Numbered from the stretch's first letter, positions 25,028-37,131 are shown. The stretch is DNA of 64,000 bases from Pagrus major (GCF_040436345.1 NC_133221.1:17171165-17235164); one strand, 5' to 3'. Notes: a model not told the origin generated them from the letters alone. A program made the numbers and translations.

Positions 25028-25104
25028 AAACCAACCAACCGACCGACCGACCGACCGACCGACCGACCAACCGACCAACCAACCAACCGACCAACCAACC
25101 TACC
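25028..25104. repeat. (CCAA/CCGA)n tetranucleotide array
   Basis: About nineteen tetranucleotide units, ccaa and ccga in alternating blocks, changing to cctacc at the end. The two unit types differ by a single A/G change, so the array likely spread from a single mutated unit. Confidence 0.95.
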
Positions 25105-27199
25105 TGAAGAGCCACTACAGAAAAAGCCTTGTCCTCAAATGGGACACAGCCATTGTGCTACAGTGGGAGGATCTGAGAGGTTTGGTGGTAGAGAAGTGGA
25201 AGGATTTTGAAGTTTATCCTGAAATGAACATGGAGGCAGTGGCCAGATGCAAGGATATGAGTGATGTGGTCTAGTTTCTTGGAAATAGTTAATATCTAGG
25301 CAGCTGTGCTTTGAATTTGTTGGAAACAGGAAATGGTGCCTTGAGAGATCCCTAGAGGTATGGTCATCCAGCTGGCACGAATCACTGTCTAGCTCAGAGT
25401 GTGATGGGAAAAGTCTAATTTGGAGATGGTTCTGAGTTGGAAGAAACTGGACCTGGCAATGTAATTTGCCTGCCTGGTGAAACTTAGATCACCATTTAAT
25501 ATAACACCCTTGTTCTTGGCATGTGTTTTGATGTAGATAGAAAGATTATACTATATGCTTATGGAAAACAATTTACACCAGTGAGACACACCTACAATTG
25601 AGCAACTGAAAAATAAGGGAGACCTTAGAATTGGATTCAGCTGGGAAAGTTAGATAAGCTACCGCTTGCTGTACGTGAGTAGCACAGCTTGTTTTATAAT
25701 AATTGTCAAGTAGTCTTATAGAAATAGTAATCCCACCTCATGTCGCCCACCCTTGAACTGCACACATCTGGCAGTGGAGCTTGCTCATGTCAGCACGAAA
25801 CTACGGATATCCTCCTTTAGTTATGATGCATCTAGCATGATATATGTAAGCACAAACTACAGGAAGCATTACCATAGTGTGTCAAATGTCACTGAAGAGA
25901 AACCACAGAGGGCTTTTTGCACATCTGTATTTCCACTGATATGAAAGGTGTTACCTATTCTTGTCAAAGTGTCAAATCAAATGTGACATTTCGGCTAGAT
26001 TAGGTTATAGTCATTGCACACGACAAATGTGATTCAAATGTCTGATAAGCTATCTTTAGGCCCCAGCTCAACGGATGAGAACTCACTCTCGGCTCTAACT
26101 CTCTGAAACCACAAGCCATATTTTACCAACAGAAAAGAGCACTTCATTTGTCATGCAGCCTACATGGCTGTGGTGGTTAATCTGTGGGTCCAGTGGATGA
26201 ATAGCCTAAACAAAACTCCACCCACAGAATTAACTTGTGCAACACGACTGTGTCTTATTCTCCCAGCTATCATTTTTATCATCCACAGGGTCCTGACACA
26301 GGAGAGAACAGTAATCACGTCCTCCATCGTGGGCATCCTGATTCCTGACTTTAGGCTCCAGAACACTTCCTCTCTCCTGTTTGTCTCCATTCTGTCCAAC
26401 GCTACACCCGCGTGACCCAAGGGGAAAAGATCCATTGTCATCTCTTCCTCTCATCTACAGAACTCGGACTCGGGAGGCAGATCTCTCATTCCATCTGGAT
26501 GACTGTGTGGTTATAGCGGTGGATGGTGGGGGCATGGCATAGCACAGCAGCCTCCCACAGCCCCTCCACTGGGGCCTCATCATTCCGAAAAGCCCTATAA
26601 CTCTTCCTCTGGAAAGTAACTTTGAGCAGTGTTACGGTAAAGGCTGCTATCATGTGGTTTGAATGGCAGATCATCACATTCAGATCTTTTTTTAATGACA
26701 TAGCCACACATTTAAAACGCTTGTGTGTGTGTTTTAAGTGGTAAAAACCCTAAACCTGTAATCCTGTGATTGTGACCGTCTGCTAGTTACAGCGACAGAC
26801 TGATTGTATCTTCATTTCACAGACAAAGCCAGGCTTGGCAGGCTTTCTCCTACAATGAATGCATGTCTGGGGAAGAAAAGGACAAATATACCTCACATAC
26901 TGTGTGTACTAATTAGTCTTGACTTCCAAAGAAGAAGAAGCAGAAACAACTCTTGATGTCATGTGCCAACAATAGCATCCACCTGAGAAGAGCCCATGTG
27001 ACTTCCATCATGACCTATAACGTATAAACTAAAAGGGCAAATGTCTTCCCTATGTGTTTGTGTGTGTAGGCAGGGACTAGAAATACATCTAAGATCGCGT
27101 TCATAAGATACAGGAAATATGCTAATTCTGCACATTCAAGAGGTATGAACTTTTCACCCCAGCATGCTGTGAAAGCAGGTTCTTGCCACAAAGTACATA

Positions 27200-27960
27200 C
27201 CAGTGGTGGAGGAAGTATTCAGAGCTTTAACTTTACAACTTACAGTGCTGCAGTTAAAATCTTAGTTATGTAAAAATGCATATATTATCATATCATGACC
27301 AAATGTGCTGCTTAAGGTATCAAAGGTACTTGCAGCAGAATGACCTTTCAGTTAGCATTGATATTATATCATTATCATGATATGAGACTATATATCGACT
27401 TAGATTTTGGATATTGTTGTATTGTGATATAGCATAAGTGTTGTCATTGCCTGGTTGCATCACAGTAAAGTGATGTCATTTTCTGAACTTACAAGACTGT
27501 TCGATTTGTTCTAATACTTGTTTTTACCCACTTAGTCATTACATCCACATTACTGATGATTATTCATAAAAAAATCTTATTGTGTTAATATTTTGTGAAA
27601 GTAGTGTCATACCTACAATATTTTTGCAATATAGACATTGAGTGATTTATGATCTGCTTTTGAGGAGCTTTTTTAAATATCGAGATATATATCATGTATC
27701 GTGTTATAACCTAAAAATATTGCGATATCATTTTAAGGCCATATTACCAGCCAGCTTATCAGCTTCATCCATTTATCAGTCCAACTATTTGTAACTATGG
27801 CTGTAGGATAAATGTAGTAGAGTATTGGCCTGTGAAATGTGGCAGACCAGAAGTTAGCAGGACCACAAGCTAATACTCAAGTTAAATAAGAATACTTTGA
27901 CATTGTGTAGTACTTGAGTAGGCTTAATGTAGCAGCAGAGATCAATAAATGTAATTTATT
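27200..27960. mobile_element. Interspersed repeat interrupted by repeat copy 2
   Basis: The outer element begins ccagtggtggaggaagtatt and resumes near cagcttatcagcttcatc, ending around gtagtacttgagtaggctt. These blocks belong to the widespread fish repeat with 'tggtggaggaagtac' and 'tacttgagta' motifs. Its middle (27355-27740) is a second copy of the family seen at 12.48-13.24 kb. Confidence 0.55.
27355..27740 (+). mobile_element. Old interspersed repeat, copy 2 (uninterrupted)
   Basis: Shares ordered blocks with 12475-13240: gatattatatcattatcatg, atgagactatatatc, gcataagtgttgtcattg, tcattttctgaacttac and a terminal cgagatatatatcatg. It lacks the insertion present in copy 1 and so shows the ancestral arrangement. 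Confidence 0.65.
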
Positions 27961-28017
27961 ATGGCCTGTGGTCTCAAGTCTCTATCTCTTGTAGTGGTAA
28001 AAGTACCACTACAAGAG

Positions 28018-28410
28018 TGTAGACATTAGAGCTCAATGATACTGGATTTTTGGGAAATTTCAGATATTGATATATTTTTTGTACACAGAATATGTACATA
28101 AACACACATTATTTGCAATGATATCTTAAATGTTGTTATTGAACACTAAAACAAAGATACATATGTAATGGAGACTATAGATATTTTACAGTACAACAAT
28201 AACTTTATTATCCATGATGACATCAATGCAGGGCACCAGTAAACTTCACTGGGATTTTAATCATTATAAATGAACCCAAATATCTTTTTGCTGCATTATG
28301 TTCTGTAAAGAGTGGTTTTGTTTTAAAATTGGGAGATATTGGACAACATATGCTGATACTGATAAATATCTGTGACAGGCCAATATCAGCCCAGCGATAT
28401 ACTTAACTGA
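28018..28410. repeat. Probable interspersed repeat of the 'gatattgatatatttt' type
   Basis: The motifs gctcaatgatactggattttt, gatattgatatatttttt and, near the end, gataaatatctgtgacaggcc followed by aatatcagccc resemble a common teleost repeat. Boundaries and class are uncertain. Confidence 0.35.
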
Positions 28411-28727
28411 AATTAATTAATGTGTTCATCACTTTAACGTCGCAGCTGGTAGAAGTGGAGTTTTTAGTTTCTCTCCTTAACGCAAAGTATCTGAAGAGTT
28501 AATAATACAATAGTTGAGTTTGTCTGTCAGTTTGTCTTCGGGCCACTTCTTGACACCTGTTGGTTCACATCTGGAAACACGTGGAGTGATGAAAGGCACC
28601 ATAAAGGTGACTTCTGGTTCAGTGTTAGCTATTTTTAATAGCTATGTATCTTAAGCTAGTTGGCTAGTCATCACAGAAGAGCGTACAAAAAACCAGCAGA
28701 AGAAGAAAGTCGTGTTTCAGAGCCTAC

Positions 28728-29260
28728 CTGTTTTCTGCCGCTCGCCTTTTAACTTGACAGCCGCACGTCTCCCATATCACAGCTAGCTTGTAGTGTCCCT
28801 CCGTGGCCGAAGAAAGTCGAGTAGAAGTAGCGTTTAAACCACAAGTGGCTCCATTTGAGAGTTGAAGCTGAAGTTACTCTTCAATGGCAGATGTTTCATC
28901 CACAGACAGCTCACATCCTTTCCTGCTTCGGAAAGCGACGACCCACCGTCGATCCTGGGGAGGGAAAAGTTCGCCCGCAGTTTTTCCCTCTCTGCTCCAA
29001 AAAGTTACAAACTCCTCACTCGTTCAAGTGAGTCTCTGTGAATATGAAAAAGAAGTGTATAATAAAAGGGAATAGAGAAAAAACAAGTCTGGCGGCTGTG
29101 TCCCGACAGGACGACAAACAGCGGGGTGTAGCCTATCTCATCTCGGTCCAAATCTGCGCTGATAACCGACGACACCACGAATCACCGTCGTCGGGTTGGA
29201 AGCAGATCAGACTCCTTCCGCTTCACGAGTGAAGGCTGCCTTCAAGTCCTCTCACATTAA
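28728..29260 (-). promoter_or_regulatory. Candidate upstream promoter / non-coding first exon of acvrl1
   Basis: A block visibly richer in CpG (gacgacccaccgtcgatcc, aaccgacgacaccacgaatc) than its AT-rich surroundings. On the minus strand its left edge is a consensus donor, AACAG|GTAGGC, with the exon end at 28728, which could join the acceptor at 23101. On the plus strand it also holds an ATG frame (from 28884) with a donor-like CAA|GTGAGT at 29028, so bidirectional transcription is possible. Position upstream of acvrl1 makes the UTR-exon reading the most economical, but no transcript evidence is available. Confidence 0.35.
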
Positions 29261-29819
29261 GTAAGTGCACGTCTTTTGTTGCTGTCTGTGGTCCCGATCT
29301 GAGGGCGAGATTACATATTTTTTTAAAATTAGTATACAGTTTTGTCCCACCCCTTATTGTCCCGTACAGAGTCTGCTCTGCCTGGAATGTGTTCTCATAG
29401 CGGTTTTCCTGTTGCTCGCTAAACCTCTCATTTTCCTCTTTCCCCTGTGGACTGCTGTCTGCACTGCACTGACAGGAATGTGCTTCAAAGACCCCACTAT
29501 GATACAATAACATATCTCTTAGTAAAAAAAACACAAGAACTACCCAGCATCTCACATTTTTATCAGCTATGACAGCGCCATCTTATTTTTTTTAAGTTCC
29601 AGAGGCCAATAAAGGCTTTATCATGCCCTGCAGACATTTTTAAAAACATGAAAATACAAGTTCATTCCTCGTTTATAATTCCCAGTAGCTCATTTATACT
29701 CCTCTTATATTATATATAAATGCAAATATTTTCTTTTCTTTAGTTTTTAAAACGATATGGCCAACAGCTAGCAAAATTCTCATTAATTTGGAGATATTTC
29801 TTGCCACCTGGTGAATCTA

Positions 29820-29990
29820 AGTCCAACACTCAGTCTCTTTTTGCTCTGTTTTTGGTCTCTACCAACTCAAATGAAGTACGTTGCGGTCGTTTACGATGAG
29901 TTTTTGAAGTGAAAACAGCTACCTGCTGTGGCTGGAAATGTTGCTAACAGTAAGACTGAACAAAAACAGACAAGATGTGGGCCAGACAGC
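29820..29990. repeat. Repeat copy sharing 'ttttggtctctaccaactc'
   Basis: The block with ttttggtctctaccaactc, followed by a Ser/Ala-type gctgctgtggc motif, occurs again at 54.52-54.76 kb. Two copies 25 kb apart with the same internal order indicate a dispersed element of unknown class. Confidence 0.4.
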
Positions 29991-30004
29991 TGAGCAATGA
30001 GCTG

Positions 30005-30490
30005 CAACACGCTACAGAGTGCTGCAGAGATGACATGTTTTGTTCTGATTAAAAAAAAAGCACAGAAAAGGCTCTACTTCCTACGGAAACTTAGGAAGGC
30101 TAAATTCCAGAGCAAGATTCTGGTCAACTTTTACAGAGGAGCAACAGAAAGCATCCTGACTGGAAACATCACAAGCTGCCATGGTTTGTGTAAGACCCAG
30201 GACAAGAAGGCTGTACAGCGAGTGATTAAAACCACCCAGAACATCATTTGTACCCATTTACAGAACATCAGTGACATGACTGATGTGAGATGTCTGCACA
30301 GAACCCAAAGGATACTAAAAGACAGCACCCACCACGCCACAGTCTACTCACCCTGCTGCCATCTGGCAAAGGATACAGAAGTATCTGCTGCCGTACCACC
30401 AGACTACAGAGCAGCTTCTTTCCCCAGGCCGTGAGACTCCTCAATTCATCACCAAGACTCCATTGTCTAAAACGGATATTGTAGGACTCA
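30005..30490 (+). mobile_element. 3' end of a non-LTR retrotransposon (LINE) ORF2, decayed
   Basis: The translation carries the typical C-terminal segment of fish L2/CR1/Rex-like reverse transcriptases: QKRLYFLRKLRKAKF, ILVNFYRGATESILT, DKKAVQRVIKTTQNI, then in another frame LPSGKGYRSICCRTTRLQ and SFFPQAVRLLNSS. The change of frame near 30355, where the LPSGKGYRS motif is met only in the second frame, shows at least one indel. The catalytic part of the enzyme is absent, so this is a 5'-truncated dead copy, as is usual for LINE insertions. Confidence 0.8.
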
Positions 30491-33400
30491 AAAGGACTCA
30501 AAGTTTATTTTCGTTTTTTAAACCCTTTGTTAAAAAAATGAAAATTTACCTTGCATGTTTTTGTAGCCTAATGCGGACGTTAGCATCCCCCTGGTTCCCT
30601 TGTCAAGAAGCCTATGGGATTAGATTTTTGGATTGGATTGGATTTTGGATTATTGCAGTAAATAAACACTGTGGCAAACACAAGTTAATGATACTCAAAC
30701 GTTTTGTTGATGATTCCTGATTTTTTTTTTGTGTAAATGAAATTACCATAAATGTAAAGCTATAGTCTATAAACAAAATACATTTTGGTGGCATGACTTC
30801 ATCAGCACCACTAAGCTTCCTACTACACTATACTACACACACTTTAAATTGTAAATTGTAACTGTAAATTGATCAATCTATGAGCTGTAAAGTTAGAATT
30901 AGAATAGTTTGCAGCCAAAGTCCGCCTGTAAAGACGGACTAGTGAGTAGTAGTCTCTAGTCTCATTTAGCTGCTTGTTAGCAACTGCAACACTTGGTAAT
31001 TCACATGTGGGGTATTCACTGATGTTTTTTATGTCGTAGAACAAGACGTGAAAAGTGCTTTTGTTAACCACAAACCTTATTTACAGTATTTAACCAAAAA
31101 CCCATTCAAAAAACCTATTGACTGTGACACAATGAAACTGGAAGTGCAAAAATGCTGACTTATTTCCGGGTTCTAGGATTAATTCCTGTTTTCCCATCAC
31201 ACTTTTGTATGATGCATATTGTAACACAAATTACTTCCAAACTAGTTGTGTTAGATTGTGGCACAACTTGCATTTTTCTGTCTGAACTTGACCGAGTCCA
31301 AGAGAGTAGTATAACCTGAGGCACTGTTTTTGTTCCCCTGTCATGCAGTTATTTTATTTATTTCAAGAACTTGAAAGCACAATTTAGATTGACATGACCA
31401 AAGATTAATGTGAAACAGCCTTATAGTGTCTAACTGTGCATATAAACATCTTTCTGCACAGTGAAGGTAAATTATCCACAAAACACATTCTTGAGTGGGC
31501 TTTAAGGTTGATTTTTCTCTTAAAAACACTGAATCCTCCTGTTAATCTGTGCATGTTGTGAGTATTGTAAAAGCTTACACATCCCCTTAAACTGAGGATA
31601 ACACAACGGTGCCCAAGGGCCTTTTATTTCCAGCAGTTGTGGCTGTTAAAGGGTGTCTTAATGGCAAATACAGTTGTCTCTTAGATGCCAGACAGACTGT
31701 GCAGTGTGAAAACACTTCATTCAGCAGAGCCTGGGAGAGATGTCTTCATGTCTGTAATATAAATTCCCCTCCTTGTTCTCAGGCCCTGTAATCTCTCAGT
31801 TTTTGGCTTACGGCTGTAGAAACAGCTGGAAGCACTCACATCAGCTGTCATGTAGAAAGAGAGCAAACTGTTGTCCTTTTTTTAAAATCGGCAATTATTT
31901 TTCATTTCTACTAATCTCTGTGTTTCAAAGAGCCACTCTGTTCTATTCCCTTAAGGCTGTTTTATAATCTACTAGAAAAGAGGAAAAGTGATGCTGCTTG
32001 TCCAGGCATTTTTTCATGCTGTCAGTTTTTCAAAAGCAAATTCTTGATAAAGAGAAGACTTGTTTTACTGCCATCTTAATACGATTGAGTAGACAATATT
32101 TTAGCTGTGGACACACAGCACATAAAGGTGAAAAATATGGACGATCTAGTCCAGTCTGTCTTACAACTGTATGAGGATGAGTGTTTACAGTCTGAGTCTC
32201 CAAAGACATGGTCGCGAGACAAGTCTGATGTGTTCTGTCATTAAACTCGAGAGAAGTGTTTATTTTTGCGCTGACGTCACGTACCCAAGTTCCCCCCGTG
32301 AAGAGGAAGTGAGCCACAATACTGAAAATATATTGTGACGATGTGTCCCTTTTAAGATAACCAGCTGCAGCATGTTTTCATATAAATAATTCAATAAAAT
32401 ATACATATCTAAGTAGCCTGTACGTTTAATTGTTAAAAGCTAATTGTTATGTAATGATACTGCACATTGGATTAAAAGATTACAGGCCAGGGTTCAAAAG
32501 TCATCCCATGCCACTATGGCACATTAGAAGCATCCTTAAGAAGCTCAGAGTTACTTTATTGTGATGAGTAACCAAGGCTGTGTGCCAGAAGCGAGGTTCA
32601 TCAATCAAATGCATGCCAATTAAGGAAATGTTTCATTTCTAGCGTGTAAAATGTTTCCGGGAGTGATGAGGAGGCATCTTTAAAATCTTATGTTATGCTG
32701 TGGCGCTTTCAGGTCACCAAATCTGAGTTGAAGGTACAGCGCAGTGAAGAAAAAAACAAAGTCATTTGCAAAGGTCAGTACATTTATTCCAAGCTCGCAT
32801 CCAAACACACATCCGTCTCACACATTATCAAGTTGAAGAAGACCTGAGCTTCTCCAGAAACTCCCAGAAAAGATCCTCTGTTTTTTTGTTAGAACAGCAT
32901 TTAAATACATATTTTTTTAGATAACACAATTAAAAATCCTCTGCTGTAATTACAATGTGTATTGCTGTTATAGCTGTATAACATATGTAGTAATTTAGTA
33001 ATAACCAACTTCATCTACAAGAATATTTTGATTCCAATGCAAGGTGAGCCCCAAAAGAGATTTCTTGTCTCAAGAGAGGCTTTAAGTATAATGCCCAACA
33101 TATTATTACCAAAAAACTTCCTGAGTGACATTATTTGCAGGTAGTTTCTTTGCTGTGCATAGGTAACTCAGACATTGTACATTAAGCACCAGCAGACTGA
33201 GGAATTATATACCATTGAGCAGTTTTTCTCATGAAAGCACAAAATGTAGCTCAGTTCCTTTTTTCTGTATTTTCCCTACTATCATCAGTCACATGTCACT
33301 GACAGTTTGTGGTTTTAAAATTCTGTCGAATCGACCAAATAAAGACATCTGGTAGATGCTACATGTTGCATACAGTGAAGATTAGATAACCTGTATAGGA

Positions 33401-34251
33401 GGAGCATAAAAATAAGATAGTTTGATATTAATCGAACTGGTGACTGATTCATAAAATGCTGTAAAATGATGAGGCTCAGTTCAAAGTTGTAAGCTCAGAA
33501 GTAACTTAAACTTTGCCGTGGTAATGGTTATGTAGTTTTGAATAATTTCCTGTTTCTGAATCTTTACCAACAACTTAATTTGTGCATCATGGCTGAACTG
33601 TTTGTCTAAAGCATCCCACAGATGGGACAAGAGGGAGCGTTAATATTAACGTAATCCTGCTACTGCCTCCATCAATGTGTCACAATAATCGGGTGGTTTG
33701 ACTGGGTGCTATTCCTCCCATTGCAGGATCTGAAAAGATAAAAAGTTAATGAATCTTACAGTAATTAGGTGCTGACAAAACTTTGCTATCGCTTTGGTTG
33801 CTTTGCTGTTGAATACCATGATGGTATGCTACTTGGAATTTGTTCACAATACATACAACCTGTTTTTTTCCAAAATGTCCTTCAAAAACACTTGCATCCC
33901 CATGAAACTTGACCTGCCAATCCGCCAGGTAGAAATTGCAATAAGAAACATCCATGCTATGTCACTGTATATCTCCAAAACCAAAAAACATTTGGTGGAA
34001 ATAATTTTGAGCTTTCCAAAGTTGTTGAAAAATATGTCACATCTAGCAAATTCAAGTCACTCAGTTTTCTCAGGTTCATCCCAAGCCAAAGTTCAAGTCA
34101 ATGGGTTTTAATGGTCCATTTTTCATTTACTAACTTGATTTGAGATTCCTTTTTCTTCTATGAAAACTTCCAGAGTCACTGTAATCACATGCTCGACCCT
34201 CATGCATGAAGCTATCACAGTGAAATTCTCTGAGGAAAAGAGAATAATGCT

Positions 34252-36744
34252 TCATTTTTGGCTTAATGAACGTTTACGTTTTTCCTGTAGCTCTTTTTCC
34301 TTTTCCTCCTGCAGCTTCTTTTCTCTCTTTTTCTCCTCCTTGGCCTCCTTGTACTTCCATACAGGAGGCTCCAGGTAGCCCCTCTGCCTTTTCTTCTTTT
34401 TCTCTTTCTTTGGAGTGGGCTCGCCAGATTTTGTCACTTCAATCTTAGGGATACAGCCTGAGGGGAAGATGCTGTTTCTATGTGCCATGCCACGGGGAAT
34501 GAAGCTCCTCACACCACCTGGCATGCTCTCCCTGCACTCTGACTCCTGGCAGCAGGAGGTCAGAGATACAGAGTTGGCTGACACAGCAGTTGGAGAAGCT
34601 GATATGACAGAGCCTTTCCTGTGGGATACTGTGCTCTCTTCCAGCTCCTTGCTGCTATGCTTTTCAAGCAGTTCGGGGATGGCAAACCGTCGCTTTCCGA
34701 TCTCTGGTGGGCTGTTGGGACAGAGTGGATGGCAACCGGTGGCTATTAGGGGGCTTTGGATGCCTGTGGTCATCCGCACCATATGGTCCATGACTCCATT
34801 GTCTTGAGGGTCCTGAGGGAAGCTGAAAGAAAGGCTGTCTTTTAAGCGCAGCCTCAGCTTCTGACTGGCTGTTTTGCTGGCGGTGGACTTTGCTACCAGT
34901 TGCTTCAGCTCTGGCCACTCTGGGATGTAGTTTAGACAGAACTGCTCAGCAACAGGATGAGCCTCCAGGCGGCGTATTCTTCTGATAGTCTCAAACCCTC
35001 CTGTTCTAATGATCCAGTCCTTTAGACCTCTGCCTTGGACCATGTCCGTTGCATTTGTATCAGCACCTGCACATGAAAAGGGAAAAGAAAGAAGAGAATG
35101 TAATGAAAACAAGGAAACAAGTTAATAATCGTTGGATGCTGAGGGCTCCTTCAACTCAACAAAATTACCCCACCATGTGGTCATTTTGGAGCACAGTTCA
35201 TTGAGTAGATGTTTAACGTTACGGAAGTAAATCTGGTCATGTGGTCATTCTATTTCGAAGCCTAAATTAACCCATTTAATCCATAATCAATCAAGGCCTA
35301 AAGATAAATCCAAGAACATTGGATATACATTTTTTTTCCCCCACATGGCTCCAGTTTGCATCTAAATACAACTAGATCGTGGACTAATGCTTTCAATCTG
35401 TCTCTGACATAATTGGACTTTTAATAGAACATAGTTGGATTCTTTTATAGTGCTATGCTAAATGTGTCCCTGTACAGTTAACACAGGACTAATCCCTGCA
35501 GCCAAGAGAACAACCAGATTAGTTCTCAGATCAGATGTCCTGGTTTACCCTGTATATCATATGCATTCAACATTTATAGTTTTTAATATATGTTTTCCTG
35601 GGCACATGACTTGTACACAATAGTTGTCACATTTTGTTTTCTCCTATACCGTTAGATATGTACCATGGAGCTGCACTGATGTAAGTATCTGGCCCGACTG
35701 CCTCTGAATAAATATATTGTCTGTGTGCGGACACATACTAGATGTTACACCCTACGTTTATAAGAGGTCTTATGTGCCATACCTACCATGCATTATCAGG
35801 GCGGATACACACTCTTCTCGGCCCTGCAGGCCTGCCTTGAGGAGGGCCGTGAAGCCCCGCGGATCCCTGATCTCAGTGTCCACACCAGAGAAGTAGTTAA
35901 TGATATAGTTTAGAATGGTGATGAAGCCTGGATTGAAAACACAACAACATTTATGTTGATATGGTAGCATTAACGTGAGACTAGATATTGAGGTGCTGTA
36001 TGTGTCATCAGGCATACCTGCCTGGGCAGCAATCATGAGGGCAGTGTTGCCATCGTTGTCTTGGTGGTTGATGTCTATTAATGGACACAAGTGGAGCAGG
36101 GTGACGATGTCTACATAACCCTTGGCCACAGCCAGCATCAGTCCATTCTGAGGCAGAACAAGGTGAAAATAAATTGAACATTGTTAAACTCTAAGTTTAC
36201 CTTAATTTTTTGGTCTTTTCATGGCTTTATTGGACAGGACAGCTTAGAGAGAGGGGAAACGAGGTGAAAGAGAGGGGAGATGACACTCAGATGACGCCAC
36301 AGGTCAGCTTTCAAACCCAGGGCCGCTACGGGCGAGGACACAGCCTCTGTACACTGGGCACACACTCTACCAACTGAGCTACTGGGATGCACCAAAAGTT
36401 CACCTTTATATTAAACCATAGATTTCTGAGGTTGTATCAAAGTCACTTTCCTTGAGTGATAAAAAGGAATTAAAAATCCAGCTCACCCTGCCATTGATGT
36501 CCAGCTCCATGGCCTCTTCTTTAGTGACTCCTCTCTCCAGGATCCTGCGCAGGGATGCAGCATCATTCTTAGCGCAGGCCTCATACAGTGTTTTAGCCGG
36601 CTCCGTATTCTTTTCATCCCCTTCGTAGTCGGGAAGCACCGAATCATCAGAAAGCACACTCCCTGAGTCAGAATCATCCAGGAGGATCTCCGAGTCCTCG
36701 GATGGGCCTGCGCCCAGGTGGGGGTCATAGTTTGCGGTGGCCAT
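34252..36744 (-). CDS. ankrd33: Ankyrin repeat domain protein 33 (photoreceptor ankyrin protein), complete, 447 aa
   Basis: Four coding exons: 36744-36487, 36147-36018, 35927-35787, 35066-34252; 1344 nt with consistent phases and GT/AG sites. Acidic N-terminus (SEDSEILLDDSDSGS), then ankyrin repeats over about residues 50-200, with clear cores LYEACAKNDAASLRRIL, LMLAVAKGYVDIVTLL, DGNTALMIAAQAGFITIL and GFTALLKAGLQGREECVSAL, then HGADTNATD. The long last exon gives a Ser-rich region and a Lys/Glu-rich tail (KKEKKKKRQRGY, KEAKEEKKREKKLQ) with nuclear-signal and coiled-coil character. Mammalian ANKRD33 (452 aa) is a photoreceptor-enriched repressor of CRX-activated genes; the same role is inferred here. 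Placement next to acvrl1 matches human 12q13, which favours ankrd33 over ankrd33b. Which teleost copy is undetermined. Confidence 0.88.
36205..36393 (-). mobile_element. tRNA-derived SINE in ankrd33 intron 1
   Basis: On the minus strand the head reads like a tRNA: TAGCTCAGTTGGTAGAG (A box, 36381-36365), then a degenerate B box GGTTTGAAAGC (36317-36307). The tail is a SINE body (gagagaggggaaacgagg on the plus strand, and tggctttattggacagg), not a closed tRNA cloverleaf. It lies within the 339-bp intron, in the same direction as the gene. Confidence 0.75.
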
Positions 36745-36892
36745 TGGACCCCCCTGGGATCACACCTGAGTGTCAGGTCTGCTGCACACTGACCATATCT
36801 TTAAAAAAAAACATTTCGTTAGCATGCACACACATGAGCAAGTTTTCATTTTGTAGCCTTGTAACAGTCATGCACTGCCTCTGTATTCAGAG

Positions 36893-37131
36893 ATAGGGCT
36901 GCAACTAACTATTTTTTTCATTACCGGTTAATCTGAAAGTCCAAAACCAAATGACTCTTCATTTACTATCATGAATGACAAAGAAAAGCAGCAAATCCTC
37001 ACTTTTAAGAAGCTGGAACTAGCAAATGTTTGACATTTTTGCTTGAAAAATTACTTAAAAATTGATTATTAAAATAGTTGTCAATTATTTTTCTTTCGAT
37101 TGATTAATCAACAAATTATTGCAACTCCAGT
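36893..37131. repeat. Inverted-repeat element, 'agggctgcaactaac' type
   Basis: Opens with agggctgcaactaactatt, ends with aaattattgcaactccag (an imperfect inverted copy), and contains gattgattaatcaac near the end. This is a recognisable, very common teleost repeat; about 240 bp, non-coding. Confidence 0.6.

Larger units (their letters stand above)
23126..28727. other. acvrl1 upstream DNA, probable intron of the 5' UTR
   Basis: No coding exon is recognised. Contents: AT-rich unique-looking sequence, a CCAA/CCGA tetranucleotide array (25.03 kb), and nested interspersed repeats (27.2-27.96 kb and 28.0-28.4 kb). The short open frames here show no family signature. Confidence 0.5.
29261..34250. 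other. Gene-free DNA between acvrl1 promoter and ankrd33
   Basis: Contains a short repeat copy (29.82-29.99 kb), a LINE fragment (30.0-30.5 kb) and otherwise AT-rich sequence with no recognised exon, RNA gene or strong regulatory motif. A minus-strand ATTAAA at 34112-34107, about 140 nt after the ankrd33 stop, is a possible polyadenylation signal. Confidence 0.6.

Noticed and set aside
34266-34807. Plus-strand frames of 60-130 codons over the ankrd33 last exon
   Set aside because: They are antisense shadows of the ankrd33 coding exon.
36365-36381. Functional tRNA gene
   Set aside because: Only the A box is intact; the B box is degenerate, no acceptor stem closes, and a SINE body follows.
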